Assembly: GCA_964019695.1 (NCBI GenBank)
Contig: OZ026524.1
Location: forward strand, 16,906,509 to 16,970,508
Direction: 5' to 3'
Source of the DNA: Loripinus fragilis
Lineage: Eukaryota; Mollusca; Bivalvia; Lucinida; Lucinidae
DNA: 64,000 bases
Numbering within the stretch: the first letter of the stretch is position 1; every line of letters begins with the position of its first letter. The position numbers and the translations under genes are program-made. A model generated the notes under the pieces. That model was not told the DNA's origin. It made no database searches and saw only the letters and a program-made list of their open reading frames with translations. Below are positions 1 through 10,229 of this stretch, piece by piece.

Positions 1-834
1 TTTCATCAGGAATGCGTCATCCTGATTGTAACCGTTAAAGAAAATAATTCAAATGCTACACAGAGCTGAATCCAGCCCCGAGGCTATAAAACTTTTCCAT
101 ACTAAGTTCAGTTAAGCACAGAATTTATCCTCCTCATAAATGCTAAAATGCCAACATATGTTGACATTTTCACATTTATGAGTACGATAAATATCAAATC
201 TGAGAGACTTAAAGCGAGAAACGTCGTCACTTTTCGGTATTTAATGAGAAGTTGAAATTTCGCGTTCAGCTGAGTTGAGCATAAAAAATGTTTTAAAACT
301 TTGGCGCTAGCTATTATGATCGGGGGGGGGGGGGGGGTGGGGGGGGGTTGAAACTGGGGGCTAAGTAGCACAGACAATGTTTGATGCATTAACGCATGTT
401 ATAACGAAAAAGAGACCCAAAAATGATACTGCAGTCTGCATAACTGAGCATGTGCCATTGGCATTGAGCCGGTTACGCAGGTTACGCACGTGCATAATAG
501 ATATAGTATCATTCATGGGAGGTCACTTAATGTGATATAAGTGATTTTTCATACTATTAGGAACTGCTCATAAAGGGAAGAGTTCGCTCACCCTGGGAGC
601 AATTTTTTTCCTTTAAGAGAAGTTCCCATTTTGAAAAGGGACGCAATTAAAGATAATCATTACTTGATCCAGTAGTCTCCCTTTTGATGTACATGTACGT
701 GACTTTTTCAGCGTTCTGGCTACGCCATTGTGCACTCACACAATCATTTCAATTTATTAGCATCATGCTGTGTTGAACTTTGTGTATAAATTAATTAGCC
801 CGTATACTGTAAAAATTAATCGTGTTGGTTGACA
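1..834. other. Intergenic stretch with hairpin repeat and poly-G tract
   Basis: No gene is seen. Positions 130-310 resemble 10230-10340 and 27950-28160: each carries an AAATGCTAAAATG-type arm facing a near-complement about 25 bp away, so this is a dispersed hairpin repeat. A G-run interrupted by single T residues lies at about 320-350, a typical place for assembly or sequencing error. An open frame across this tract on the minus strand is an artefact of the C-run reading as prolines. Confidence 0.5.
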
Positions 835-1062
835 CCAAAATATGGTCTAGCTGAGCTGCGACCTATTTAAGTGTAAACCTAAACTTAATTTTCAGCAAAA
901 CAACTTAAGCTTCGTGGCTTCGGTTGCTGTGTGTTCTAAGGCGGTGGTTCTGTTGTTGATGATTTATTGTTTATTGTTGTTCCCATTAATTGTGTTTTTA
1001 CCGGGGTTTACCTGTTGGATTTCTTTTGCTCCGGTATTCAGTTTAATTTACTGTTGAGTCCT
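835..1062 (+). repeat. Family B interspersed repeat, diverged copy with 5' module
   Basis: The segment starts with a short module containing an AGCTGAGCTGC hairpin and continues into the B-type block (TCTAAGGCGGTGG followed by a TTGTTGATG-rich stretch). The same succession of module and B block recurs at 9940-10210, which shows that it is a repeat unit rather than a chance resemblance. Function is unknown and no coding potential is claimed. The fuller B copies at 46367-46696 and 60537-60880 lack the hairpin module. Confidence 0.55.
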
Positions 1063-1184
1063 TATCATTGCTTTATCTCCTTGTTATATCTTGATTTATA
1101 TGTTTTAGGAGATGATGCATTGATAAGTTAGGGGTCTTTCATGCAAACCAAATATCTATGTGTCTTGATCCACATCTGAATTAA

Positions 1185-1477
1185 GGGTGAGGTTGGCGCC
1201 GTTTAACCGGTTTAAGCCCTCCAGTAAAATACTTTACTGACCGTTCCAAGGCGGTACTTCTTTTGTGGATCTTTTATGTTTTTGTTCTGTCTTGATTTTG
1301 CTATGTTTTGTGCGCGTCTGTTTATATGTGCTTCGTGGTCACCTGCTGGGAAAGGGCTGACCTCTTGGCTCTCGTTTGTGGTGTCTTCTGTGAGTTTGTC
1401 ACTTTCCCATTAGTATCCTGGGTCAGGTGTGGTACTTGATTGTATCGATTCCTGATCTTTGCAACCTTACTTACTTT
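1185..1477 (+). repeat. Family A interspersed repeat, near-full copy
   Basis: One of four substantial copies in the window (others 2378-2592, 27541-27816, 62009-62245). Shared landmarks in order are GGTGAGGTTGGCGC, GGTTTAAGCCCTCCAGTAAAA, CGTTCCAAGGCGG, GGGAAAGGGCTGACCTCTTG, CCTGGGTCAGGTGTGG, TGTATCGATTCCTGAT and a terminal CTTACTTACTT. The length near 290 bp and the short simple-sequence end fit a SINE-like or other non-autonomous element. No tRNA-type promoter box was found, so the class stays open. Confidence 0.7.
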
Positions 1478-1638
1478 GTTTGTTTGGTTAGTCCTTGTTT
1501 TAATGCATTACTAAGTTACTTGCTGTTTCCCCTCCCCACGGTACCATGGGTTGGTTTGCGATCTGTGGTATTTCATCAAGAAGTGACTTCTTCACCCAAT
1601 GGCGACAGACAGCTGAATCAGCTATTTTGATGGTATTT

Positions 1639-1800
1639 ATATGAGGCTTGTATAGAGGGGGTACCAGTATCCTATATCCCTGGAAGTAAACAGGAAAGTA
1701 TCCCATATCCCTTTAAGTAAATTGGAAAATATCCCCTTAATTAAATTTTCTAAATATCCTGTATCCCTAGAAGTAAACAAAAATATCCCTGAAATTTCCA
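1639..1800. repeat. About 33-bp tandem repeat, flank inverted relative to 4713-4850
   Basis: Several diverged units of the form TATCCCTGGAAGTAAA repeat through this stretch. A second cluster of the same units, in the same orientation, occupies 4713-4835. The outer flanks of the two clusters (ATGAGGCTTGTATAGAGGGG here, its near-complement at about 4828-4850) are inverted. The pair could be the two ends of one ~3.2-kb element or two independent copies. Nothing coding is seen. Confidence 0.5.
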
Positions 1801-2377
1801 ACGCAAAATAGACCTACGAGTACAGGAACATTTTGTCAAGCACATACGTCATGGAACATTTTGTCAAGCACATACGTCATGTAATGGCTTGTGTTCTGTA
1901 ACTTTGCACATTTTAATTGCTATTGAGTGATATTTCATCTACTTAGCTTTTCCATATATACATATTCAAGTTAGCAAAACAGAGACTACACATTTATCCT
2001 TTTAGGTCATCATTTTTTGCCTCAAAATGTCTTCCTCCAGTTAAAGTTGATCAGCCTTACAGCTATAAGCTCATATGATCCGAAGGCACAAACGAGGCTT
2101 TGGAATGGTAAGCGTCTAACCTCTTTGGCATGTATTGTCATCGTTGTCCTCGTCATCTATTTAAATTTTGAAGAAGTATATTTCTAATGTCAGTCAGCCA
2201 ATTTTGATCAAACTACATGTGTATAATGGGAAAGGTTACACACGTTTTGTGTCTGATTTTATCGGACATATAGTTGCCATGTCGGCAACATAAGGCTTCC
2301 ATAGACTTATGATGGGAAATCTTTAAATTACATGCCATGATGGCAAACAACTCACATATTTAGCATGTAAGAAGATC
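1801..2377. other. No gene; short direct duplication
   Basis: The only structure seen is a 28-bp direct duplication beginning GGAACATTTTGTCAAGC at about 1826-1881. The remainder is AT-rich with no recognisable domain on either strand. Confidence 0.5.
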
Positions 2378-2592
2378 TTGTGGATCATTTATGTTATTTC
2401 TGTCTTGTATTTGTTATGCTTTCGTTTGCATCTGTTTATTGATGTCTTGTGGTCACCTGCTGGGAAAGGGTTGACCTCTTGGAATTCGTATGTAATGTCT
2501 AATTGTGAAGTTGTCACTTTCACATTGGTATCCTGGGTCAGGTGTGGTACTTGATCGTATCGATTCCTGATCTTTGCCCTCTTTCTTACTTG
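2378..2592 (+). repeat. Family A interspersed repeat, 5'-truncated
   Basis: Carries the A landmarks from GTGGATCATTTATG through GGGAAAGGGTTGACCTCTTG and CCTGGGTCAGGTGTGG to the terminal CTTTCTTACTT. It lacks the GGTGAGGTTGGCGC start. Truncation at one fixed end relative to the other copies would suit retroposition, but two of four copies are not enough to decide. Confidence 0.65.
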
Positions 2593-2720
2593 TGGTCTCC
2601 AATATAAATTAGGCCATCGAGTCCCTTTCAATAGCTCCTATATACTTTTTATTGAGACAACTTTAAAACATCTCTCAAACCTTCATGCTTACAGCTTATA
2701 CATGTACATGTATTTCCAGG

Positions 2721-2990
2721 CCCCGAAGGGCAATCAGTAGTGAGTTTGATTGTAGATCAAGAAGCCATGAGTTTGATCCTGGCCTGGTTCTATACTTTTC
2801 TTAAGCTTGATGATGAAACATTTTACTACCACCATTCTCCTCCTTCCACTAACCAAAGAAGGGTTGTGTCAGTTACAGGCAAAGGTATGTGCACGAAGTA
2901 CTGGCTAACCATTTAGTCAAGCTTGACCAGGAAAAGTGTGATTAGTTTAACTGACTATCCCGACATGATCATACCCGGGGTGTAAAATCA
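2721..2990 (+). mobile_element. tRNA-derived SINE, diverged copy
   Basis: The head contains a degenerate B-box-like GAGTTTGATCCTGG, as expected of a tRNA-derived RNA polymerase III promoter. The body contains AAGAAGGGTTGTGTCAGTTA, TATGTGCACGAAGTACTGG and AGGAAAAGTGTG. The same blocks in the same order occur in the minus-strand element at 35100-35420, whose head is much more tRNA-like. SINEs encode no protein and depend on LINE enzymes for movement. This copy lacks a clear A-rich tail and is old. Confidence 0.6.
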
Positions 2991-3400
2991 CTAAACAAAT
3001 CTGAATAAAAACAACTTACATATTTACTTTGTAGTAATGTTTAGTTGTCGCCTATATAAATCCTGCCAATCATGTCCCTGGAGTCCAAATTGGTCACGTC
3101 TATTCAATAAACTTAGAAATAACTTACACCTTAATGAGACCTAGTTTAAATAATAAATGTTTAGCAATATCTAGTGGCGCCCTTCATAAATACTGCCAAC
3201 CGTTTCCCTGGAAACTATATTGGTCATGCCCCAAGGATCAACTTCTATTTCTGTTGTATTGCTTGCACGTTAACCCTGCCACTATCAGAGGGCTAACATA
3301 TTTCATTTTGTGGCTTATATAATGTAGTTTCAGGAAATCATAGTCTACAAAATTCTTCTGCGGGAGGGGGTCTATAGCCAGCTCAAGGCCTTATACAATT
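2991..3400 (+). repeat. Family I repeat module
   Basis: The 3' part (AGAGGGCTAACAT, a TGTGGCTTATATAATG box, then TCTACAAAATTCTTC and GGAGGGGGTCTATAGC) recurs at 55660-55800 and 56170-56300 in this orientation and at 48190-48330 inverted. Here it is a single isolated module, whereas at 54.5-56.3 kb it is part of an array. No coding content is seen. Confidence 0.55.
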
Positions 3401-3827
3401 CATACCAACCATGTCCTGACTGTATTTTAGTTATGCATGGTACATGCATTCTCAGTTGAACATTGCTTTGAACATGGCTGTAACCTCCCCTTAAGACATT
3501 TTACCTTAGAGCTTTATAGAGCACTTTGTCTTGTTATGGCGGACATTTATGCTAAGTGTTAAGATTTAATAACTGGTCTAAGGCTTTGCAAATTATAATC
3601 TGGCAACGAATTTTCAAAAGCAAAATGACATGTGACCTCAGCCTTGGACATTTGCGGCACATCGTCTTTTCATGATGGACACTTTTTTGAATGAGTCGAT
3701 GGTTATAAATGTTTAAAGATTTGTTATTGTGGCCTGTGACCTTGTCCATACAGACTAGAGTTTGTACAAGACAAATCATCTTGTTATGTTGTGATGTGAT
3801 AATCAAGAGAAGGATTATACCATTAAA

Positions 3828-3979
3828 TAGAGGATCTTACATTAGTGCTCATGTTTTATTGAATTTATTAAACGAGTTGGGGAAAAGAGATAAAATGCGA
3901 GGCTTGCCGAGCATTTTATCTCTTTTTCGCAACGAGTTTAATAAATTCAATAATACAAGAGCACGAATGTTAGATTCTA
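3828..3979. mobile_element. Foldback MITE, family C copy 1
   Basis: The stretch folds on itself almost end to end. The left arm runs TAGAGGATCTTACATTAGTG through GAATTTATTAAACGAGTT to ATAAAATGC, and the right arm is its reverse complement with a few mismatches. The loop is about 15 bp. Two other copies lie at 47018-47168 and 57769-57898. The sequence ATCATATG lies next to the arms in copies 1 and 2, and a similar GTCATGTGAT adjoins copy 3, so the true element may extend slightly further. No transposase is encoded. Confidence 0.75.
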
Positions 3980-4712
3980 TTTATCATATGATAAATACTT
4001 TGAAATCTGATTTCTGGCGTAATAACGTTATAATTTTGTCATTATGTACGCAACGTTGTTATGGACGTCATAACGTTTCCCGAAAATCGATAAACCACTA
4101 GTGGTTTACAGATTTTATTGCATGGCGTTATTTCACTCCCAGACGCGACGTCATATGATAAACAAAATTTCCTAATATATTTTCCTTTTGATATTTGCCT
4201 GTGACCTTGCCCTTAGATTTATGAATAATATCCACTGATTATGGTGCACACCTGCATAGTGATATGGAAATCGAAAGGAGAGTGTGACCATGACCTTGCC
4301 AGAATCAGAGACTGTTGATCATCCTCGGAAACGTTAGGAGAAGACACAAAACAAAGACTTCCATAACACAATTAAACTAGAGCAGCCAACGCAACTAGAA
4401 AGGACAAAAACACACCACAATACAATTAAGGACTCAACACAAAACACCACACAAGTCTGAGGAAAATCAAGCAATGGATAAGGAAGTTTGATCCGAATAG
4501 AGTCCACTATATACAGTATGCGGTCGCCTCCACCTCTTTCAACATCTTTGGCGAGGGAATATATAATAAGTGCATTCGCGCTACTTGGTTTACTCTGTCT
4601 AAAAGTCCCAGGCAATCGAGATATACTTGACATGTCGTGTACATACAGTTTTTCCTCCTTCATGATTTTTGTTGATTTTATTGGTATTTCTACTCTGTAT
4701 TGGTATATTTTG
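3980..4712. other. No gene; AACGTTATAA-rich flank of family C MITE
   Basis: A block with ACTAGTGGTTTA and GACGTCATATGAT at 4095-4160 resembles the left flank of the third family C copy at 57700-57768, so it may be part of a larger form of that element. The open frames around 4330-4756 on both strands show no recognisable domain. Confidence 0.45.
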
Positions 4713-4847
4713 GAGGAAAAATAACAGTACCCCTGAAATTGAACATAGTATCCCATATCCCTGGAAGTAAAATGGAATGTATCCTATACCCCTGGAAGTA
4801 AAATGGCAAATATCCTGTATCCATAGAACCCCTACACAAGCCTCTTA
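4713..4847. repeat. About 33-bp tandem repeat, second cluster
   Basis: Units of the form TATCCCATATCCCTGGAAGT repeat three to four times, as at 1639-1800. It ends in ACCCCTACACAAGCCTCTTA, the approximate reverse complement of the other cluster's left flank. The next element (4848-5119) adjoins directly. Confidence 0.5.
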
Positions 4848-5119
4848 TATCATGTAAACATAATGAGCCAGTGCATGAGATTTTCAACAATAAGGTATGT
4901 GCGACAAGCAAACCCTCAGATCAGCCTGCGCATACGCGCAGTCTGATCAGAGCCTTTACTAGTCGCTTGAGTATTCTATGATTGTTAAGCTACTAACTGA
5001 ATCTCATTTGGAGTTTCTAAGCTTAAAAGGAGGCTGCAGAGACTCATCCGAGTCTACACTTGTCAAAATGTCAAATTGTTGGAAATCTCAAACCGCGGCT
5101 CAATTATCATGTAAACATA
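4848..5119 (+). mobile_element. Short element K1 with 15-bp target-site duplication
   Basis: The 15-mer TATCATGTAAACATA occurs at 4848-4862 and again at 5105-5119. It flanks about 242 bp that is repeated, without those flanks, at about 27232-27475. A perfect 15-bp direct repeat at the exact limits of a dispersed sequence is the mark of target-primed retroposition. The element begins TGAGC and ends GGCTCA and holds a hairpin (GATCAGCCTGCGCATACGCG and its complement). There is no A-tail and no tRNA box, so it is an atypical SINE-like element. Confidence 0.65.
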
Positions 5120-5129
5120 GTATTGTTTA

Positions 5130-5560
5130 TTTAATTGTACAAGCTGCATTGGTCCTCCTAAGTGATAATGGTAGATACATGTAGCATAGATGCGTCAGCA
5201 TATTCCGTTCTAGGGTGTGGATGCGCATCTGATGGTGATGCTCTGTGAAGTTTTACAGTACGAATTTAAGAAACGAGGCTCGATGAGTTAAGCCCATTGC
5301 CAAACGAGTAAAAGACGTCTATAAACTGTGAAGTCTTAAATTGTGAAGAACAAGATGAGACGCCCCAGGCCACAACGTTTCAGCTTGTATTGACTGAGCT
5401 ATTTTATATGAAAAAACACGTACATGTCACTGTATCATTTTAAATGCTAAATGTACCAGCAAACTGTTTTAGTAAATAATATAAAGATCGAACCCGGATA
5501 GAAAAAGGTCTAAACAGAGTCGTATAGGATGAAGGAACATACTTTAGAAATGTGTAAGCC
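5130..5560. repeat. Dispersed segment paralogous to 9575-9930
   Basis: Blocks such as AAGCTGCATTGGTCCT, GTGATAATG, GAAACGAGGCT, CAAGATGAGACGCC and a final ATGAACTT-like AT-rich end occur in the same order at 9575-9930. A fainter third version lies at 6000-6060. The unit has no recognisable termini and is probably a fragment of a longer dispersed element. Confidence 0.5.
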
Positions 5561-6064
5561 GCCACCAAAACAAAAGTACCTCTTCAGTGTAGTTTGCATT
5601 TACTTTGCTTCACAAACAGCTTGCGTTATAATCCGCTTAGGGCATTACAACTGAAAGGATGGTATGTCTATATATTTCTAAATCATCAGAATGTGATCTT
5701 TATATACATGTACACATATAGATACATTTTTGTATAACAATTGTATCTTGAAATTTTATTGGCTAGAAAGAAAAGACGTTCAGGTCGCTGCTTTGTGATC
5801 GTTGCTTTCAAACTGAGCGGACACTAGCATGCTGTAGTGGACTGGTCATCCCATGGCGGATCCAGAGTGGATCCAGGGGGTTCGATCGACTCCCCTATTC
5901 CCCTCTCCTTACGTTATGGCATGATTGTGCCCATTACATAAACGTCATCTAAAATGACACAGGGCTGAATCAACAAATCTCCCGTAAACAAAATACTGTG
6001 CGTTTTAAATTTCACAAGCTACGTTGGTCGTTCTGCACGCAAATGATATTGCTAGGGATGGTTA
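5561..6064. other. No gene; isolated hAT-end-like GCGGATCCAG motif
   Basis: ATGGCGGATCCAGAGTGG at about 5852 resembles the CAGTGGCGGATCCAG terminus of the element at 37212, but no partner terminus is seen nearby. The rest is unassigned. Confidence 0.35.
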
Positions 6065-6720
6065 TTAAGCTCACCTGAGCCGAATGCTCATCTGTGAACT
6101 AATAGTATACCAGTGACTCCAGCGTCCGTCCGTACGTGCGTCGTCCGTCATCCATCATTCGTCCGTCCGTCCGTCAACATTTCTCCTCTAAAGCCACAAG
6201 GCCAATTGAACTCAAATTTCATATAGATACTCCTCATGATGCGGGAACGAAAGTTTGTTCAAATGGTCCTGGTCACAGATTAAGAAGGACGCCATGCCCA
6301 TATAAGGTAAATCCCCTTTAAAATCTTCTTCTCCAGAACCAGAAGGCCGATAACATTGGGACTTGGTATGTAGCATTTGGAATGTGGGTCCTACCAAGTT
6401 TGTTCAAATGATGATCCTAGGTTGACCATCACTTACTTAAAGTCAAGGTCATTTTTTTCCCTAATGCATTTAAATGGGAACATTTCTGAAAAGGTAGACT
6501 TTGTTTGAAAACTATCGAAGTCAAAGTCATTATTCTTACTTGATATGTTTTAGCTAATGTGACAATGGCTATTTATTTAGGTTCCAAAGGTCAATGTTAA
6601 ACTTTGACCTTTCAGCCAAGGTCGCTCGAATTATAGTCTCATCAATATATTAAAACATTCACCACAATTCTGTTAAACATCCTTAAAATGATACAGTACT
6701 GTACACTTTAATTTGAAACC
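6065..6720 (+). repeat. Family D element head with CGTCC-rich tract
   Basis: The head GCTCACCTGAGCCGAATGCTC is a hairpin-type sequence that recurs at 10713, 42873 and 57937. A tract of repeated CGTCC and CCGT follows at 6121-6178, then blocks such as CAAGTTTGTTCAAATG. The internal blocks recur, diverged, at 7430-7600 and 8150-8300. Such CCTGAGCC-headed repeats are familiar in bivalve genomes. No coding region is seen; the two open frames at 6136-6397 run through the repeat. Confidence 0.55.
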
Positions 6721-6910
6721 AATACCTAAAAAGTGGCTAAATCAATGTAGACCCAGATCAACTAGCTTGTGATAAAGAACTCTGATCAGGCTTCACAGTG
6801 TTTAACTTTTCCCTCTGATTGAAAAGAGATGCTTACAACTGGAATACTGCAGGATAACAGGAGGAGTGCAGTACATAAAACTAATCAGCATGACAAGGGT
6901 TCATAAATGG

Positions 6911-7142
6911 GCCTCGTCGTGAGAAAATCTGTCTTCGGGGTTTCCGACAAAGTGAGATTCAAACCACCCTGCTCAGGTACAGGCACTAGCTAGAAAAATG
7001 AAATTTTGCTTGTGGCAAGTTTAGATTCACTTCTTTCAAATAAGCGACAAACAAAGGCACTGATCAGACTGCGCGTACGCGCAGACTGGTATGTGCCTTT
7101 GCTTTTCGCACATCCCCTAAGACAAGTTTTCTCGCGACGAGG
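6911..7142. mobile_element. MITE with CCTCGTCG ends
   Basis: CCTCGTCGTGAGAAAATCTG at the left end is the near-complement of CTTTTCTCGCGACGAGG-type sequence at the right end (about 24 bp of inverted repeat). The interior holds a second palindrome, GATCAGACTGCGCGTACGCG. Related one-ended sequences with GACAGGTTTTCTCAC lie near 35040-35110. It is too short to encode a transposase. Confidence 0.55.
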
Positions 7143-7929
7143 TACAATTTATATTTGGAACCTTATCAAACTGCTAACTGGCCCTTTTTGCTTTGCCAAG
7201 TTTGTGTTAGGAGAAGCAGGTTTAAGATTGGCATTATTGAGTACTAGCAACTACATATAAACTTTGCCTTATCCTTTATAAAAGAAACTGTTTTGAACGC
7301 TTTTTTGTTTGTCTTTTAAATCTCGCCTTAAATAACTGCTGCCCTTGCCATCAAACGCCTAGTTTGTATGCCTAAATATTTTGTTAAAATAATCCTTATG
7401 TAAAGATCAAGATGGCTGCCATACCCATTTAGGGTCAATACCCTTAAAAAGCCTTCTCAGAAACCACAATACTGTTGACCTTGGAACTTGGTATACTTCA
7501 TTTAGGTCATGAGTTCCACAAGATTTGGTAATGACCCTAGGCTGACCTTGAATTTCGTAACAAGGTTAATCATTTTAGCTCCTCAATGCTTGTATGGGTT
7601 CATCTGGACAAAGTTTAGTTTAAGCTTCATTCAGTATTGCTTGATTTATGTAAATTCACATTTTTGAAGCAGATGATATTTTTAAGTGTACTTACATCGA
7701 AACAGTGTGTGTTTTCGAAGTGTTTAGCTTTAAATAAGACTAAAAAAATATAATAAAAAAAAATCGTGTGAACCATGTATAAAAGGTAATATCAGTGTCA
7801 TATGCAGCTCTTCAGGAGCCAATGGTCCTCTGGTTCTCACAAACTACTGGGTTAGTCAATTCAAATTTAATATGCTCCATATGATGAGACAACCTAGTAG
7901 AAATAATAATATTCCTGGTCACATGACCG
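7143..7929. other. No gene; diverged family D internal block
   Basis: Positions 7430-7600 repeat, with many changes, the block at 6350-6460 (ACTTGGTATAC, GACCCTAGGCTGACC). The rest shows A-rich tracts and no recognisable coding sequence. Confidence 0.4.
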
Positions 7930-8127
7930 AGGGACTGCAGTAGTTGAGTGGTAGAATGCTTGACTGGAGACCGAGGGGTGGCTGGTTCGCGTCTCACTAG
8001 AGTCTTTGCGTTGTTTCTTCGAGCAAAACACATCAATCCTTGCTTAGTACTGCTACAAACCAGGAATACCCATCCCGAAATAACAAAACAATGTTAACAA
8101 CGACGTAAAGAAGAAAACCAAACAAAC
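7930..8127 (+). mobile_element. tRNA-derived SINE
   Basis: The head GCAGTAGTTGAGTGGTAGAA resembles an A box and D arm, and GGCTGGTTCGCGTCTC resembles a B box. The body (AGCAAAACACATC, CCTTGCTTAGTACTG) is also seen, worn, at 16575-16725 and 17045-17235. The 3' end is GACGTAAAGAAG followed by AACCAAACAAAC, a typical SINE tail. This is the best preserved of the three in this group. Confidence 0.65.
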
Positions 8128-8333
8128 GCTCATATGGCCAAAATGGCTGCTGTGCGCGTGTTAGGTAAAAACTTAACATTCTCTTTTTCAGAACCAAATG
8201 ACCAATGTCATTGGGTCTAAGGGTTTTAGGCCTCGCAAAATATGTTAAAATGATAAGCCTAGATTGCTATTTGACCTAGTTTAACTTCATTAAGTCAATG
8301 TATCGACTCAATATCAGGTGAGCGCTTCAGGTA

Positions 8334-9526
8334 CGAGGGGTGTTCAACAAATACGCGGACAGATGCTGCCATTCCCTCAGTTTTTGACTGAACAGCGCGA
8401 AACTTGCACATAATGATGCCCAAAGAATTCTGTACTCAGAGTATAACTTAAGTGACAATATCTTTACGCATGATAAATCTATGGTTGTTATGGTAACGTC
8501 ACCTCGTAACACCCGGCCCAAAATTTAACAAAACTCAAACGTGTGTCCCTTCGAAAATGACGTCTATCACTTGCGTCTGATCCAATATCGTCTCCAAACT
8601 TTAGCACAGTATGGCGCCAAATCTTGACACGACGTCAGTGATGTCACATCAACGTATAACGTCATTTGAGCGTAAGCGGCCATTTTGTTTATACAAGGTG
8701 CATCAAAATGAGCGTCGAACAGAGAACCCGATTAAATTCTGTGTTCTCAATGGAAAAAACAGAAAAGAAACAATGGAAATGTTGGTCAAGGCATACGGCG
8801 ATGCTGCAATGAAGAGAACGGCATTGCATAAGTGGTACTTGCGGTATTAAACGGATACGAAAGTGTGATGGACGAACAACGCAGTGGACGTCCGACGTCA
8901 ATAACGTCGCAGAAGAAACGAGCTCCCCTGTTGCAGACCATGCTGTTTCATCATGGCAATGCGCCTATCCATCAGGCTTCTACGACTCAGGAAACGATCG
9001 ACAGACGGTCCATTGAAGTGCTTGGTCATCCTCCTTACAGCCCTGATTTGGCCCCCTGTGATTTCTTCTTGTTCCCCATACTGAAGAAGATTCTGCGAGG
9101 CCGCTAATTTGACGATGTTGCAGATTTGCAAAGGGCGGTGCAGTCTGCGATTGCTTCCCTTGGAACATCTGCATACAGAACTGTTTCTATTCGTGGGTTA
9201 AAATGTGTAAAAGGTGCATTTTATTCAAATGAGAGTACTTTGAAAAGGCCGAATGCCTTTAGACAGAAATTACGGAAAGGTATGTGAAAAAAAACACAAT
9301 CAATAATCACTCTGGGATAACGCGACGTCAACTTGACGTTGGGCCGGTTGTGACGACCCAACGTTACCATAACAACGGGTGTTTGATCATGCTTAAAGTC
9401 AAATGTATGAAATTTTCGCTGGACATACAGAATTCTCTGGGTATCATTATGTGCAAATTTCACGCCTTTCAGTCAAAAACTGAGGGAATGGCAGCATCTG
9501 TCCGCGTATTTCTTGAACACCCCTCG
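8334..9526 (+). mobile_element. Mariner-like DNA transposon, internally deleted, long inverted ends
   Basis: The element starts CGAGGGGTGTTCAACAAATA and ends in the complement of that sequence. TA lies on each side (8332-8333 and 9527-9528), the target duplication of the Tc1/mariner superfamily. The inverted ends match over about 100 bp, and patchy similarity continues inward to about 190 bp (TTGTTATGGTAACGT on each side). That is much longer than the roughly 30-bp ends of classical mariners. It encloses a transposase remnant at 8708-9287. It is a complete, defective, once-mobile copy of 1193 bp. Confidence 0.9.
8708..9287 (+). pseudogene. Mariner transposase remnant
   Basis: The family cuts and pastes DNA with an N-terminal helix-turn-helix and a DDE/D catalytic core. 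The likely original start is the ATG at 8708 (MSVEQRT). After a frameshift the helix-turn-helix follows as IKFCVLNGKNRKETMEMLVK and KAYGDAAMKRTALHKWY. A second frameshift leads to DEQRSGRPTS. Roughly 130 residues holding the first catalytic aspartate are then missing. The frame resumes with FHHGNAPIH, where the usual catalytic D of HDNAP is G, and with YSPDLAPCDFFLFP. A stop follows LRGR, and the frame then runs on to a TGA at 9285-9287. It cannot be active. Confidence 0.88.
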
Positions 9527-9574
9527 TACTTCAGGTTCGCTAGTTTTCCAGTGTAACGAGATGTTGTTTGATTC

Positions 9575-9930
9575 AACTTTAACAAGCTGCATTGGTCCTT
9601 CTACGTGATAATGATGGTTAGCACAGATGAGTATATGCGTCACCATGCTAGGGAGGATCTGAGATGAAGCTTGACGAAGTAACATAGTGCGCACAAAAGA
9701 AACGAGGCTAGATGCATCAAAGCATAGCGTAACGAAAGCGAGATGTTTATAAACAGCGAATACCAAGATGAGACGCCGTTTAACTTGGTATCACAGCCAG
9801 TATGACCTGTACTGTTTGATATGAATGATACCCTTACACTTTCATTCTAAAAATTATAAAGAGTACCTTCAGCCTATTTTGGGTAAACGTTGATCGAACG
9901 AACTTGCGAATTGGATGGAAGGCTATACAC
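9575..9930. repeat. Dispersed segment paralogous to 5130-5560
   Basis: The same ordered blocks as at 5130-5560 are present (AGCTGCATTGGTCCTTC, GAAACGAGGCTAGATG, CCAAGATGAGACGCCG). It directly follows the mariner copy. Confidence 0.5.
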
Positions 9931-9939
9931 TAAAAAATA

Positions 9940-10210
9940 ATCGTGTAAGTTGATACCAAAATAGGTGGCAGCTCAGCTACCGCGTATTTTAGTTTAATTT
10001 ACACTTAGTTTTCCAAAAAAACAACTTGACCAGTGGTTGCGGCTGTTGTTGGTTTTAAGGCAGTGGGTGTGTTGTTGTTGAGTAATTGTTTATTGTCACT
10101 TTTATTTGTGAGAGGATTGTTTTCTAATCCAGTACTTAGTATCCTTTCTAGTTGTGCAATCATTTTGCTGGGGAAGGGAGGTCTGGCTCCAGGTTTACGT
10201 GGGAATAAAA
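9940..10210 (+). repeat. Family B repeat with hairpin module, diverged
   Basis: GTGGCAGCTCAGCTACC precedes the block GGTTTTAAGGCAGTGGG, GTGTTGTTGTTGAG and TTTTGCTGGGGAAGGGAG, exactly as at 835-1062. The hairpin GGCAGCTCAGCTRCC is also the core of the tandem array at 56310-57230, which links the two repeat groups. Confidence 0.55.
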
Positions 10211-10229
10211 ACAATGCTTATTGTTCACG

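Noticed and set aside
108..389. Minus-strand 93-codon frame with a proline-rich tract
   Set aside because: The tract is the translated poly-C/poly-G run, and the rest is a dispersed hairpin repeat.
6121..6178. CRISPR-like or microsatellite array of CGTCC
   Set aside because: The repeats are 4-5 bp and irregular, part of the family D head; there are no spacers of fixed length.
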